Shown here: positions 1 to 10,000 of the stretch, piece after piece | How positions within the stretch are numbered: the first letter of the stretch is position 1 | How the letters are laid out: each line of letters begins with the position of its first letter | Source: Nitriliruptoraceae bacterium | GTDB lineage: Bacteria > Actinomycetota > Nitriliruptoria > Nitriliruptorales > Nitriliruptoraceae | Assembly: GCA_003561535.1 (NCBI GenBank) | Contig: PWWI01000232.1 | Coordinates: forward strand, 1 to 64,000 | Length of the DNA stretch: 64,000 nt | Direction: 5' to 3' | The notes under the pieces: model-generated | Databases searched by the model: none | What the model saw: the letters and a program-made list of their open reading frames with translations, nothing else | Told to the model about the DNA's origin: nothing | Translations under genes and position numbers: made by a program

Positions 1-30
1 CGGGGGCGCAGACTCCTGGGATCGCGGTGG

Positions 31-126
31 TCAGATCCACCGCACCACGCTGACCGCGACGGCTGCTGCCAGCACCAGCGTCCCGGGCAGCAGGAGTGCG
101 GCGATGACCATGCGGATGTCCCTCAT
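31..126 (-). CDS. 31-aa single-TM microprotein (MRDIRMVIAALLLPGTLVLAAAVAVSVVRWI), translationally coupled to the upstream monooxygenase
   Basis: ATG at 126-124 overlaps the monooxygenase TGA (125-123) as ATGA; strongly hydrophobic core with charged N-terminus. Confidence 0.5.
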   Translation of the reverse strand: MRDIRMVIAALLLPGTLVLAAAVAVSVVRWI

Positions 127-1559
127 CGTCGGACCTCCTCGTTTCGTCGGGGGGTTGCTCGCCCACCAGCGGCCGACGGCTGGTCGCCTCGGGCCCTGGA
201 TGCGCGGCTCGGGTCGAGGCTGATCGCTCGTCGGCCACCGAGGAGCACGCGGGCCGCGACCCGCGGCCGCAGCAGCGTGGTCGGTGGATCCACCAACGCC
301 ATGACCCGTGCGAAGGCGACGGCCAGTTCCGGGTCGGTGGCGGCAGCGGCGTGGAGCCGGCCGATGTAGGCCCCCAGCGCCCGCACCTTCGGCGTCCGGG
401 GTCCATGCACCCCGGGCAGCGCGAGATCGCCGCCGACCACCATGTCCCAGGCGGGGTCGACGATCTGCGCCACACGGCGGAGCCAACGGTGCGGGTCGGG
501 CGCCGTCTGCTGCCCGAGGTGGGCCCGCAGCTCGAGTGCCTGGAGCGCCGCGACGGTCATCCCCTGGCCGTAGATCGGGTTCAGGCTGCACACCCCGTCC
601 CCCAGCGGCAGCAGCCCGTGGGGGAACCGGCGTAGCTGCTCGTAGCGGCGCCGCACGCTGGCGGGGAACCGCATGCGGACGGGCTCGTCGAGCGGTTCGC
701 CGGCACCGATCGCCTGCGCGAGGTCCGGGAAGGTGAGGGAGTCGGCGAAGTCGAGGAATCCCTCGGGCTCGGCCGGTGGATGGTCACCCAGCAGCCCGAA
801 CAGCGTCACGATCCAGCGGTCACCATCGATCCGTGCCAGGGCCCCACCGCGCAGGCACGTCGGCGTCGGCCCCTGGAGGGTGCCCCAGTCGCCCCCGAGC
901 ACGTCCGGTGCGAGCTGGTAGTGGCGGGTGGCGTAGCCGACGTCACCCGCGACCTCCGTCTCAGGCGGTGGGTCGTAACCGAGCTCCCCGAGCCACCTCG
1001 GTGTCCGAGAACCACGGCCCATCGCGTCGACGACCACCGCAGCCTCGAGCACCTCCTCGGCACTGCTGTCGGCCCGCCGGAGCACCCGCACCCCCGTCAC
1101 CCGTTCCCGATCCGGCGTCGTGGTGAGGCCGAGGACGTCGCAGGCCGGCGCGAAGGTCACGTTCGGCAGCTCCCGCACGCGGGCACGCACGACCGACTCC
1201 AGGAACGGCCGGCTCACGCTGACCGTCGACAGCCCCGCGTCGGCCCGGGCGAACCGGTGGCCGCTGAGCTGCACCCGGGTATCCCCGAGTAGGTCGCCGC
1301 GGGGCGCACCGGCATCGACGAGCTGGGCGGTCAGGCCGGGGAACAGCTCCTCCAGGATCTGTCGGCCCCGCGGGAGCAGGGCGTGGATGTGGCGGCCCTG
1401 TGGGACCCCGCGCCGGGCTCCGTCCTCGTGGCGGTGCCCGAGTTCGTCACGGTCGAGCACGCGCACGTCGAGGTCGTGCTCCGCCAGCACCCGGGCCGCG
1501 AGCAACCCCGCGACGCCCCCGCCCATGACCACCGCGTGGCCTGCTGCCGCCTGCTCCAT
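123..1559 (-). CDS. FAD-dependent monooxygenase/epoxidase-like oxidoreductase
   Basis: N-terminal dinucleotide-binding motif VVMGGGVAGLLAARVLAEH and FAD motif PLGDGVCSLNPIYGQGM. Confidence 0.8.
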   Translation of the reverse strand: MEQAAAGHAVVMGGGVAGLLAARVLAEHDLDVRVLDRDELGHRHEDGARRGVPQGRHIHALLPRGRQILEELFPGLTAQLVDAGAPRGDLLGDTRVQLSGHRFARADAGLSTVSVSRPFLESVVRARVRELPNVTFAPACDVLGLTTTPDRERVTGVRVLRRADSSAEEVLEAAVVVDAMGRGSRTPRWLGELGYDPPPETEVAGDVGYATRHYQLAPDVLGGDWGTLQGPTPTCLRGGALARIDGDRWIVTLFGLLGDHPPAEPEGFLDFADSLTFPDLAQAIGAGEPLDEPVRMRFPASVRRRYEQLRRFPHGLLPLGDGVCSLNPIYGQGMTVAALQALELRAHLGQQTAPDPHRWLRRVAQIVDPAWDMVVGGDLALPGVHGPRTPKVRALGAYIGRLHAAAATDPELAVAFARVMALVDPPTTLLRPRVAARVLLGGRRAISLDPSRASRARGDQPSAAGGRATPRRNEEVRR

Positions 1560-1647
1560 CGCTGTCTCCTCGTCATCGTGGACGAGGATGAGCGCCGCCG
1601 GTGTCCGGGGTCCAGACCGGTCGCTGCTCGATCGTGCTCACCACTGC

Positions 1648-3783
1648 TCATCGCGGACCGCCGGGGCCGTACACCTCCCGCTCCCACAGCCACGCGGCGA
1701 TGCGCTCCGTGCCCTGGGTGAGGTGGCGGCGGTAGGTGCTGAAGGGCAGGCCGAGGCGGGCGGCCGCCGCCTCCTGCGTCGGCGCCGGAGTGAGGTAGGT
1801 CGCCTCCACGGCCCGCAGCAGCTTGTCGTCCCGGGGGTGCTGTCGCAGCGCGTCGATCGCCTCCGACACCAACCCTGCGAGGCAGGTCGCATCCGGGTCG
1901 CTGTCGCCGGCAGCCTGCCGCACCAGCCGCGTATCGAGCAGCGGGTTGCGGGCCAGCAGGTCCGGGCGGTGGAGGTCGCGCAGCGCCTGACGGACCGCGT
2001 CGGTGAACCCGGCCTGCGAGAGCACCTGCGGTCGCGGGTCCGGCCCGAGCTGCAGGCTGGGGTCCTGGGCCAGCGACCGCTCGACCCACAGCTCGATCAG
2101 GGCGTCGACGGGACGCAGTCGGAAGTCGTGGGCGAACACCCCGTAGCGGCGCCCCTCCACCTCGAAGTCCGCCTCCGGCACGCGGTGGAGATCGGCCAGG
2201 GCGAAGAAGTCGTCCCACGCGTCGGGTTCGTGCATGGTCAGGTAGTCCCAGGCCAGGTTGGGGGTCGTCAGCTGCCGCTGGAGCGTCACGATGGGGACGG
2301 CGTTCAGCGTCGGTGACGGGCCCTGGTAGGCGTCGCGATCGACGATGAACCGGGTCTGGGTCACCACCTCGCCGGCCCGCGGTGGTCGCTGCGTGTGGGC
2401 ATGCTCCCAGACCGCGGCCGCCCCTGGATCGGCCTCCCGATCCTCCGCATCGGCCGCCGACAGGTCGACCAGGCAGACCACCCCCCGCACGCGGTCGTCG
2501 TCACCGCGCAGGACGGAGAACCCCTCGGGCTGGGCTGCCCACCAGCGCGCCGCGATCTGCCCCGCCTGCTCGCCCTCGGCCGCCGCGATCAGCGCAAGGA
2601 CGGCCTCGCCATCGTCCGGGTCCGCCGGCTGTGGATGGTGCTGCCCCCACGCCTCCCAGTCGACCGGGGACAGGACCCCCGGGATGTTGCGGAACAGGAA
2701 CTTCAGGTCCGAGATGGCCCGCTGCTGCTCCCGCCCCTGGACGGCCCGCACCCGGTCGCGGATGTGGTCGGCCACCCGCCGGAAGATGCGGGGGTACTCC
2801 GCCGCGTCCCGCCACCGCAGGTCCGCGTCCAGCACGTCCCGGGCGAGCTCGTGCGGGAACACCCCGTCCGGGCCCACCTCGACGAAGGACAGGCCGTGGA
2901 GCCAGGAGAACAGCTCGTGGGCCTGCGCAGTGCCATCGCCCGCAGCGTCGGCGTCGGACTGCCCCTTCCCGCCGAACTCCAGGACCGCTCGCAGGAGCGC
3001 CTCGGTGGTCACCCGAGCCTGCGCACAGACGGCCAGCACGATCCGCTGGTGCGCATCGGGCACCACATCGACGAAGCTGCGGACCAGGTCGGCGACCAGA
3101 TCCGGGTGGAGTCCATCGCTGCCGATCTCGCCGCCTCGCACCGCCACATCGGTGCACAGCGACAGCCCCAGCGGGTGGCCGTGGGTGAGGTCGATCAACC
3201 GCTCGTGCAGCGTCGAGTCGACCCCGCAGGCGGCGAGGTAGTCGCGGCTGTCGTCCGGGCCGAGGTTGCGCAGGGACACCACCCTCAGCAGATCGCGCCA
3301 GGCGGGATCCGCACGCCAGCCCGGTCCGGGTGGGGTCCGGCCCGCCAGCACCGTCACGGCATCCGTCGGCAGCCGCGTCACGAGCCGCTCACGCACCCAG
3401 TCGTCGACCGCCGCGAGACGCTCGTAGGTGTCGATCAGCAGCACGAGCCGTGCGTCGGGGGCTGCGATCGCGCCGTCTTCGGGCACCTCGATGTGGCGGC
3501 GCAGCGCGTCGAGCACCGCCGTCGGGGAGGCCGCGAACTCGCGCGCGTCGAGCCGCACCACCGACGCGCCGTGAGCGGCAGCGATACCGGCGAACGCCTC
3601 CAGCACGCTCGTCTTGCCGATGCCACCCGGGCCGTGGAGGTGGATGACCGCCGGCTCAGGGGTGTCCTCGGCGATCGCGGAGCGGAACAGCTCGAGCTCC
3701 GCCCTGCGACCCACGAACCGGCTGCGTCGCTGCGCACCCAGCACCTGACCGATCGTGGCCGGCTCTTGGCGGGGCGAGCTCAT
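1648..3783 (-). CDS. STAND-type ATPase with P-loop, mid-protein region of uncertain (possibly GNAT-like) fold and C-terminal HTH-like segment
   Basis: Walker A HGPGGIGKTS, Walker B RLVLLIDTYE; C-terminal PTQEAAAARLGLPFSTYRRHL resembles a helix-turn-helix. Confidence 0.65.
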   Translation of the reverse strand: MSSPRQEPATIGQVLGAQRRSRFVGRRAELELFRSAIAEDTPEPAVIHLHGPGGIGKTSVLEAFAGIAAAHGASVVRLDAREFAASPTAVLDALRRHIEVPEDGAIAAPDARLVLLIDTYERLAAVDDWVRERLVTRLPTDAVTVLAGRTPPGPGWRADPAWRDLLRVVSLRNLGPDDSRDYLAACGVDSTLHERLIDLTHGHPLGLSLCTDVAVRGGEIGSDGLHPDLVADLVRSFVDVVPDAHQRIVLAVCAQARVTTEALLRAVLEFGGKGQSDADAAGDGTAQAHELFSWLHGLSFVEVGPDGVFPHELARDVLDADLRWRDAAEYPRIFRRVADHIRDRVRAVQGREQQRAISDLKFLFRNIPGVLSPVDWEAWGQHHPQPADPDDGEAVLALIAAAEGEQAGQIAARWWAAQPEGFSVLRGDDDRVRGVVCLVDLSAADAEDREADPGAAAVWEHAHTQRPPRAGEVVTQTRFIVDRDAYQGPSPTLNAVPIVTLQRQLTTPNLAWDYLTMHEPDAWDDFFALADLHRVPEADFEVEGRRYGVFAHDFRLRPVDALIELWVERSLAQDPSLQLGPDPRPQVLSQAGFTDAVRQALRDLHRPDLLARNPLLDTRLVRQAAGDSDPDATCLAGLVSEAIDALRQHPRDDKLLRAVEATYLTPAPTQEAAAARLGLPFSTYRRHLTQGTERIAAWLWEREVYGPGGPR

Positions 3784-3789
3784 CCTGGC

Positions 3790-6201
3790 TCAGGGTAGGG
3801 GTTCACCCCCGGCCGCGTCGGGGAGTTCGACGTCCAGCAGCTGCGTGCCGAAAGCACCCCGGAGCTCGAGGGTCAGCGGCCCCGTCGCCGCGGTCCATGA
3901 CCGTGCGGCCGGGTCCCACCAGGCGAGACGGTCCCGTGCCACATCGACCCTGACCTCGCCCTCGTGCCCCGCCGCCACCTCGACCTTGGCGAAGCCGACC
4001 AGCCGCCGTGCGACACGACCGATCCCACGGGCGAAGACCTGGACGACGTCGCTGCCGGCACGGCTCGAGGTGTTGACGAGCCTGCCGTGGAGCGAGAGAC
4101 CCTCGCTGCCGACCGATGCCCGCGCGCCGGCGAGCTCGAAGGTGGCGTACGACAGCCCGTGCCCGAAGGCGAACCGGGGCTGCAGCTCCAGGTGGTCGTA
4201 CGCCCGGTAGCCGGCGTGGACCCCCTCCCCGTAGCGCACCGCGCCGGCTTCGCCGGGGAAGTTCAGCAGCCCGGGATGCTGACAGGAGTGGGCAGGCCAG
4301 GTGATCGGGAGCCGGCCACCCGGATCGACCGCACCGGTCAGAACGTCTGCGACCGCGTGCCCGACCTCCTGGCCGCCGTACCAGGCCTGCAGGACCGCCC
4401 GGACATCATCGAGCCACGGGAGCTCGACGGGTGCACCGGTGGCGAGGACGACCACCGTCGCCGGCTGCGCAGCGGCGACGGCAGCCACGAGCCGGTCCTC
4501 TTCCGCCGGCAGTCGCAGGTCCGGCCGATCGAACCCTTCGGACTCCAGCTCGGGTCCGAGCCCGACGACGACGATCGCGACATCAGCAGCGGCGGCGGCA
4601 CGCACGGCAGCGTCCAGGAGCTCCTCCGGCGCCTGGAGCTGCTCGACGCCGAGCCGAACGTGCCGCCACACCCGCTCGCCCGGTGAGGAGTACTCGATCA
4701 CCAGGTCGACCGGTTCACCGCCAAGCAGCTCGAGCTCCCACTCGCCCTTGGAGGGGCTCGGATCCCAGGACTCGAACCGCAGCTGGTCAGCCATCCAGAC
4801 CCGGACGTGACCGATCACCTCGAGCGAGAAGCGGTAGGTGCCATCCTCCGCGGGTGTGTAGTCACCCCGGAGCCGCAGAGAGAAGTCGGAGTAGTCGATC
4901 CAGTCGTCGCCGGGCCCGAAGAAGCCGAGCTCCGACCTCGCCGTCACCGCACGTCGCACGTGCGGGCCGGAGGGGTCGGACCCGACGACGTAGGACACCT
5001 CGAGACCGGGCTGGCCATCGTGGCTGAGGGTGTCCGAGGCGAGCAGCGGCAGCGGTGTCCCGGCTGCACCGCCGCGGGCCCAGGTGACCTCGACCGTGTC
5101 GCCGAGCGCGTCCCGCAGGCCGTCGAGGACCGACACCACACGGTGGGGCCGCACCGATGAGCTCCCACCCCCCTGGTGCGGGGTCGCGGCTGCCGACTCC
5201 CCGATGACCGCGATGCGAGTGACGTCGTCAGCCAGGGGGAGGACGCTGTCGTTGGTGAGCAGGACCGCGGCCTCGGCAGCGACCAGCCGTGCGACTGCGC
5301 GGTGCTCGTCGCGCTCCTCCATCCCGCCGTGGTCCGTCACGACACGATGGGGCCCACCCGTCCGCTCGATCAACTGCAGCAGGTTCGTCACCTTGCGATC
5401 GATGTCCGACACGCTGATCGTCCCGGCGTCGAGCGCTGCTTCGATGTGCTCCTGGCCCATCCAACGTGCAGGTCCTGGCATCTCGAGGTCGAGCCCGCCG
5501 GTGACCGCGGCCGCGGAGTACGTGCCGTACCAGTCGGACACGACCACCCCGTCGAAGCCGAACTCGGCGCGCAGGACCTCGTCGAGGAGGGGATGCTCGG
5601 AGGCGGTCGTGCCGTTGATCGTGTTGTAGGCGGACATCGCTGCCCAGGGGCGCGCGGCCGTCACGGCCAGGCGGAAGGGCTCGAGGTAGATCTCCCTGAG
5701 GGCACGCTCATCGACCCGAGCGTCGATCGAGAACCGATCGGTCTCCTGGTCGTTGCAGACCACGTGCTTGATGCACGCCGCGACCCTCTGCGACTGGACC
5801 CCCTCGACGTAGGCCGCTGCCACGGTGCCCGAGAGCACCGGGTCCTCGGAGAAGCACTCGAAGTTGCGGCCCGCGTTCGGGACGCGCGGGATGTTCATGG
5901 TGGGTCCGAGCAGGACCGAGGCGCCGTGGGCGTTGGCCTCCGCCCCCAACGCACGGCCGACCTCGCGGATGAGGTCGGGGTGGAACGTGGCGCCCATCGC
6001 GACCCCGACCGGGTAGCTCATCACGGTCGGTCCGTGTCGGTCATCGAACCCGCGGACCCCGTTCGGCCCGTCGGTGAGGCGCACCGACGGGATGCCGAGA
6101 CGGTCGATCGGCACCGTCGACCACAGGTCCCGCCCCGCCAGCAGCGCGATCTTCTCGTCGAGCGTCAGCGCGCCCAGGGTCTCCGCCAGCCAGTCAGTCA
6201 T
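3790..6201 (-). CDS. Glycoside hydrolase family 3 beta-glucosidase with PA14-like insertion, apparently cytoplasmic
   Basis: GH3 signatures (KHVVCNDQETDR, GFDGVVVSDWYG), PA14-like segment GDYTPAEDGTYRFSLEVIGHVRVWMAD, C-terminal Fn3-like domain; no signal peptide. Confidence 0.9.
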   Translation of the reverse strand: MTDWLAETLGALTLDEKIALLAGRDLWSTVPIDRLGIPSVRLTDGPNGVRGFDDRHGPTVMSYPVGVAMGATFHPDLIREVGRALGAEANAHGASVLLGPTMNIPRVPNAGRNFECFSEDPVLSGTVAAAYVEGVQSQRVAACIKHVVCNDQETDRFSIDARVDERALREIYLEPFRLAVTAARPWAAMSAYNTINGTTASEHPLLDEVLRAEFGFDGVVVSDWYGTYSAAAVTGGLDLEMPGPARWMGQEHIEAALDAGTISVSDIDRKVTNLLQLIERTGGPHRVVTDHGGMEERDEHRAVARLVAAEAAVLLTNDSVLPLADDVTRIAVIGESAAATPHQGGGSSSVRPHRVVSVLDGLRDALGDTVEVTWARGGAAGTPLPLLASDTLSHDGQPGLEVSYVVGSDPSGPHVRRAVTARSELGFFGPGDDWIDYSDFSLRLRGDYTPAEDGTYRFSLEVIGHVRVWMADQLRFESWDPSPSKGEWELELLGGEPVDLVIEYSSPGERVWRHVRLGVEQLQAPEELLDAAVRAAAAADVAIVVVGLGPELESEGFDRPDLRLPAEEDRLVAAVAAAQPATVVVLATGAPVELPWLDDVRAVLQAWYGGQEVGHAVADVLTGAVDPGGRLPITWPAHSCQHPGLLNFPGEAGAVRYGEGVHAGYRAYDHLELQPRFAFGHGLSYATFELAGARASVGSEGLSLHGRLVNTSSRAGSDVVQVFARGIGRVARRLVGFAKVEVAAGHEGEVRVDVARDRLAWWDPAARSWTAATGPLTLELRGAFGTQLLDVELPDAAGGEPLP

Positions 6202-7090
6202 CAGCTTCCTCGGTGCTGTAGACGCGCACGTGATCGATCGTGAAGGTCTGCGGGAAGGCCGTCTCCTCGGAGGGAGGGCCCGGCCACTGCCCGCCGACGG
6301 CGAGGTTGAGGATCAGGAAGTAGGGACCGTCGAAGACCCACCGATCGGGGTTCGGCAGCAGCGTCGGCAGCAACGTCCCGTAGTGGTCGTCGTCGACGTA
6401 CCAGCGGATCCGGTCGGGCTCCCACTCGATGGCGTAGGTGTGGAAATCCTCGGAGGGCAGTCCCTCCTCGAACAGGTAGCTGCCGCCGATGCCGTCACCG
6501 CCCGCGTAGGTCGGCCCGTGGACGGTCCCGTGGACCCGCCGTGGCTCACTCCCGATGTGCTCCATCACGTCGATCTCACCCGCGTTCGGCCAGCCGCGGA
6601 GGTCGATGTCCGCCCCCAGCATCCAGAAGGCCGGCCACATGCCGTCGCCCTCGGGCAGCTTGGCACGCACCTCGATCCGGCCGTACTCGACCTCGACCTT
6701 GTCCCTGGTCGTGATCCGGGCCGAGGTATAGCGACACTCCCCGTACCAGCACCAGGTCCCGTCCTCCGGCGGCCCCTCGGCAGCGGTGATGACCAGGTGG
6801 CCCTCCCCGTCGAGGGAGGCGGCAGAGGGCGCATCGGTGTAGTACTGCAGCTCCTGGTTGCCCCAGCCGTCGCCACCGACCTCGTGGGTCCACCACCGGG
6901 GGTCCGGCGGCTGGCCGGCGGGCCCTTCGAAGTCGTCCTCGAACACCAGCTCCCAGCGCTGGGTCGGGGCCTCAGCAGCGGCATCGGGCTCCGACGCCGA
7001 TGACGGCGTGTCCACCTCGGTCGAGGTGCTCGGCGAGCACCCCACGACCGCCAGCACCGCGCCGAGCGCGAGGAGGACGCGCCACCTCAT
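6194..7090 (-). CDS. GH16-family beta-glucanase lipoprotein (laminarinase-like)
   Basis: Lipobox-like AVVGCSPS; GH16 catalytic motif NAGEIDVMEHIG; GGDGWGNQELQYY. Confidence 0.9.
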   Translation of the reverse strand: MRWRVLLALGAVLAVVGCSPSTSTEVDTPSSASEPDAAAEAPTQRWELVFEDDFEGPAGQPPDPRWWTHEVGGDGWGNQELQYYTDAPSAASLDGEGHLVITAAEGPPEDGTWCWYGECRYTSARITTRDKVEVEYGRIEVRAKLPEGDGMWPAFWMLGADIDLRGWPNAGEIDVMEHIGSEPRRVHGTVHGPTYAGGDGIGGSYLFEEGLPSEDFHTYAIEWEPDRIRWYVDDDHYGTLLPTLLPNPDRWVFDGPYFLILNLAVGGQWPGPPSEETAFPQTFTIDHVRVYSTEEADD

Positions 7091-10000
7091 GGCTCGACCG
7101 GCACGGCCGTCGTCACGAACTCCACCTCGCTGATCTCACCGGTCCGCCCGAACAGCGCCGCCGACTCCTTCCGGCTCATCGACCGACCGTCGCGCTCGAC
7201 GACCTGTCCGTCGCCGTACCGCAGGCGTACGAGGTCGCGATCCCCCGGACGAACGAGTACCGGGGTCTGGCAGACGGTGCAGGAGTAGCCCGGACCGGTG
7301 TCCAGGCCGCCGCTCCACAGCTCACCAGGTGACAGCAGCGGACGACCGAAGGACAGCGTGCCAGCATCGATCACGAGTCCCAGCTCACCGAGCCGGGTGA
7401 TGACCTCCTCCTTGACCTGGCCGGTCATTCCCGGCTGCTGCGCCCCGGAGTGGGCTGGGGTGTGGGAGTAGCAGTCGGTGGGAACGGCGCCGAAGGTCGC
7501 CGGATCCTTGCGGAAGCCGAGGCCGTCCCGGACCCGGCGGTAGACGGCCGCCAACCCCTCGATCGTGTCCTCCGGCCCGTCACGCGCCGCCTCGGCGAGG
7601 TACCGCTCCTGGATGGCCAGCAGCAGCTTGGCGACCATGTGCCAGTAGATGGAGCCGAGGCCCTCGTAGCCGTACATGCCGCCCGAGCGGCCCGTGAACG
7701 CGTGATGGTCGAACAACTGCTCGTACACGTCCCGGATCTGCTCGCGCACCGCGGCGTCGGTGCCAAGGGCCTCCAGGGCGGCATCGAGGTCCCGTGCGTT
7801 CGCCAGCCCCGGCCGGAAGTGGACCGCGCCGGCCGCGTCGACGTCGAGCACCCCCGAAGAGCCCTTGCCCACGAGGGCACGCAACTCGGGATGCTGCTCC
7901 ATGACGGCCGGCGGCACGGTGTTGCGGTCCAGGAACGCCGCACGCCGTGCGGCCGGGTACAGCAGGAACGATCCCTGATCGGCTCGGTACAGCTCCGACG
8001 AGAAGAGCGCCTCGACGACCTCGAGCGCCGCGGACGCAGTCAGCGCGCTGGTGCCCAGCACCGCGACCTGGCCCTCGAGCATCGCGGGGAGGTGCGTGAT
8101 CTCCACACGGTCCGGCGAGGGGAAGGCCACGAGGTTGTACGCGTGGTAGAGACCATCCGGCCGGCGGGCGGTCGCGATCGTTGCTACCAGGTGCGCCAGG
8201 GCGTGGTCGATGAACCCGGCGACGACGGGGACCTCCACATCCACGGCGGTGGGATCGAAGCCCGAACGCGTGCGTTCGCGATGCGCCTCCCCGGCCCGCC
8301 CCAACCCGTCGAGGAGCCGTCGACGTGCCACCGGGTCACCGACGGCTGCGACCGGATCGTGCTCGGTGAGCGCCGTCGCCAACTCGGTGAGCCAGGCGAC
8401 CACCGGTCGGGTGAGCGTGACGATACCCCCGCTCGAGACGAGAAGTCCGCGGATGTCGCTGAGGTAGCGCTCAAGCTGGTAGAGCGTGACCATGGACAGG
8501 CCGTAGCCGGCGAGCGCGTTGTTCGCGTCGTTCCACTCCGGCCGCTGCGTGTTCATCCAGATGCCACCACCGGCGACGTAGCTCGAGAGCTTCGCCAGTG
8601 CGGGGACGAGGAGCTTCTCCGCCAGCGTCACCCGGACCAGGGCGTCGCCTGCGTGCACGAGCCGGCCATCAGCACCGAGCCGCGCGACGCGCGCGTCCAC
8701 AGCGGCGGCCGCCTCGCGGTCGAAGGTGATGGTCGCCCGTGGATCGCGGAGCATCTCCTCGTGGCCCGACAGCCGGTAGGGAACGTCGGCGTAGGTGAAG
8801 ATGGGCCGCTGCAGCCAGGCGAGCGGCCCTTCGGGCTCGGTCGCCTGCCACCCCTGCAGCAGACGATGGAGGTACACGATCTGGTGGTCACCCCAGTAGC
8901 CGATGTTGCCCCAGGGATCGTGGGGGTCGGGGACCTCCCAGTCGATTCCGGCGCGAGAGATCCGGTAGGCGTTGTGGCCATCGACCGTGCTGGCGTTCAG
9001 GAACTTGGCGACGGCGTGGGGCAGGTACCGCGGGTAGGAGCGCAGCAACGCCTCCCAGTTCTGGAAGATGTCGCGCCAGTTGCCCTCGTAGTTGAGGAGC
9101 TCGTCGCCCTCGTCGGTGGTGACCCGGATCGAGAACCGGTTCCAGGGGCGGCTCGGGTCGCCGTGACGACGGGAGAAGGTCAGGGGCAGGTACTCGAGCA
9201 CGAGCCGGAGCAGGTCGGGGTCGTCACCGTCGGTCGCGAGCCGATGGAGCACGTCGAGCGACACCGACGGGCCCTGCGCCGCCAGCGTCTGGCCGTGACG
9301 GCGGGACACCTCGAGGTTGTGGACGGCGAGGAAGTCGAGGAGGTCCGCGACCGGGAGCAGGTAGCCGTGGGGGAAGACGCCGCCACGCATGCAGTTGAAC
9401 AGGACGTTGGAGAGGTGGTGGGCATCAGCGATCGGATCACCCGTGTGCTGCCGGCCGTCGGCGCCGGCGAGCAACGCCGCGAGACGCTCGCTCCCGGCGC
9501 GCGCGTCCTCGGTGACCAGCTTCCGCGACTCCGGGTCGTCCGCGACCCGGATGGTGTCGAGCAGGGCCGCCTGTCCGAGACCGGTGTCCACCACCAGCAT
9601 CCAGGACGCGCTCATCGCGGCCCCGAGGTCGACCCGCCCGTGCCGGAGGTACGCCCCCCGCCGGCCGGTCAGCAGCTCGCTGGTCGGGTGCGGGCGGCCC
9701 GCACGGACGCTGTCGATGACCCGTTCATCGAGGTGGAGACGAGCCCCCTCGAACCCCGTGGACCACACCACGGTCGCCGACAGGGACTCCGCCGGCTCCG
9801 CGCGGTCGGTGATCAGGGTCTCGAGCGTGTAGATGGCGACCGTTCCCCAACGGCCGGTCTCCGAGCGCTTGTAGGCATCGACCAGGTTGGACGTCAGTTG
9901 TTCGGTCGCGGCGTCGACCCCTGCGGGCATCACGTCGAGAAGGCCGTCCAGCACCTCGTAGGACCCACCGACACCGCGGAGGTCGACGAGTTCCGAGGTG

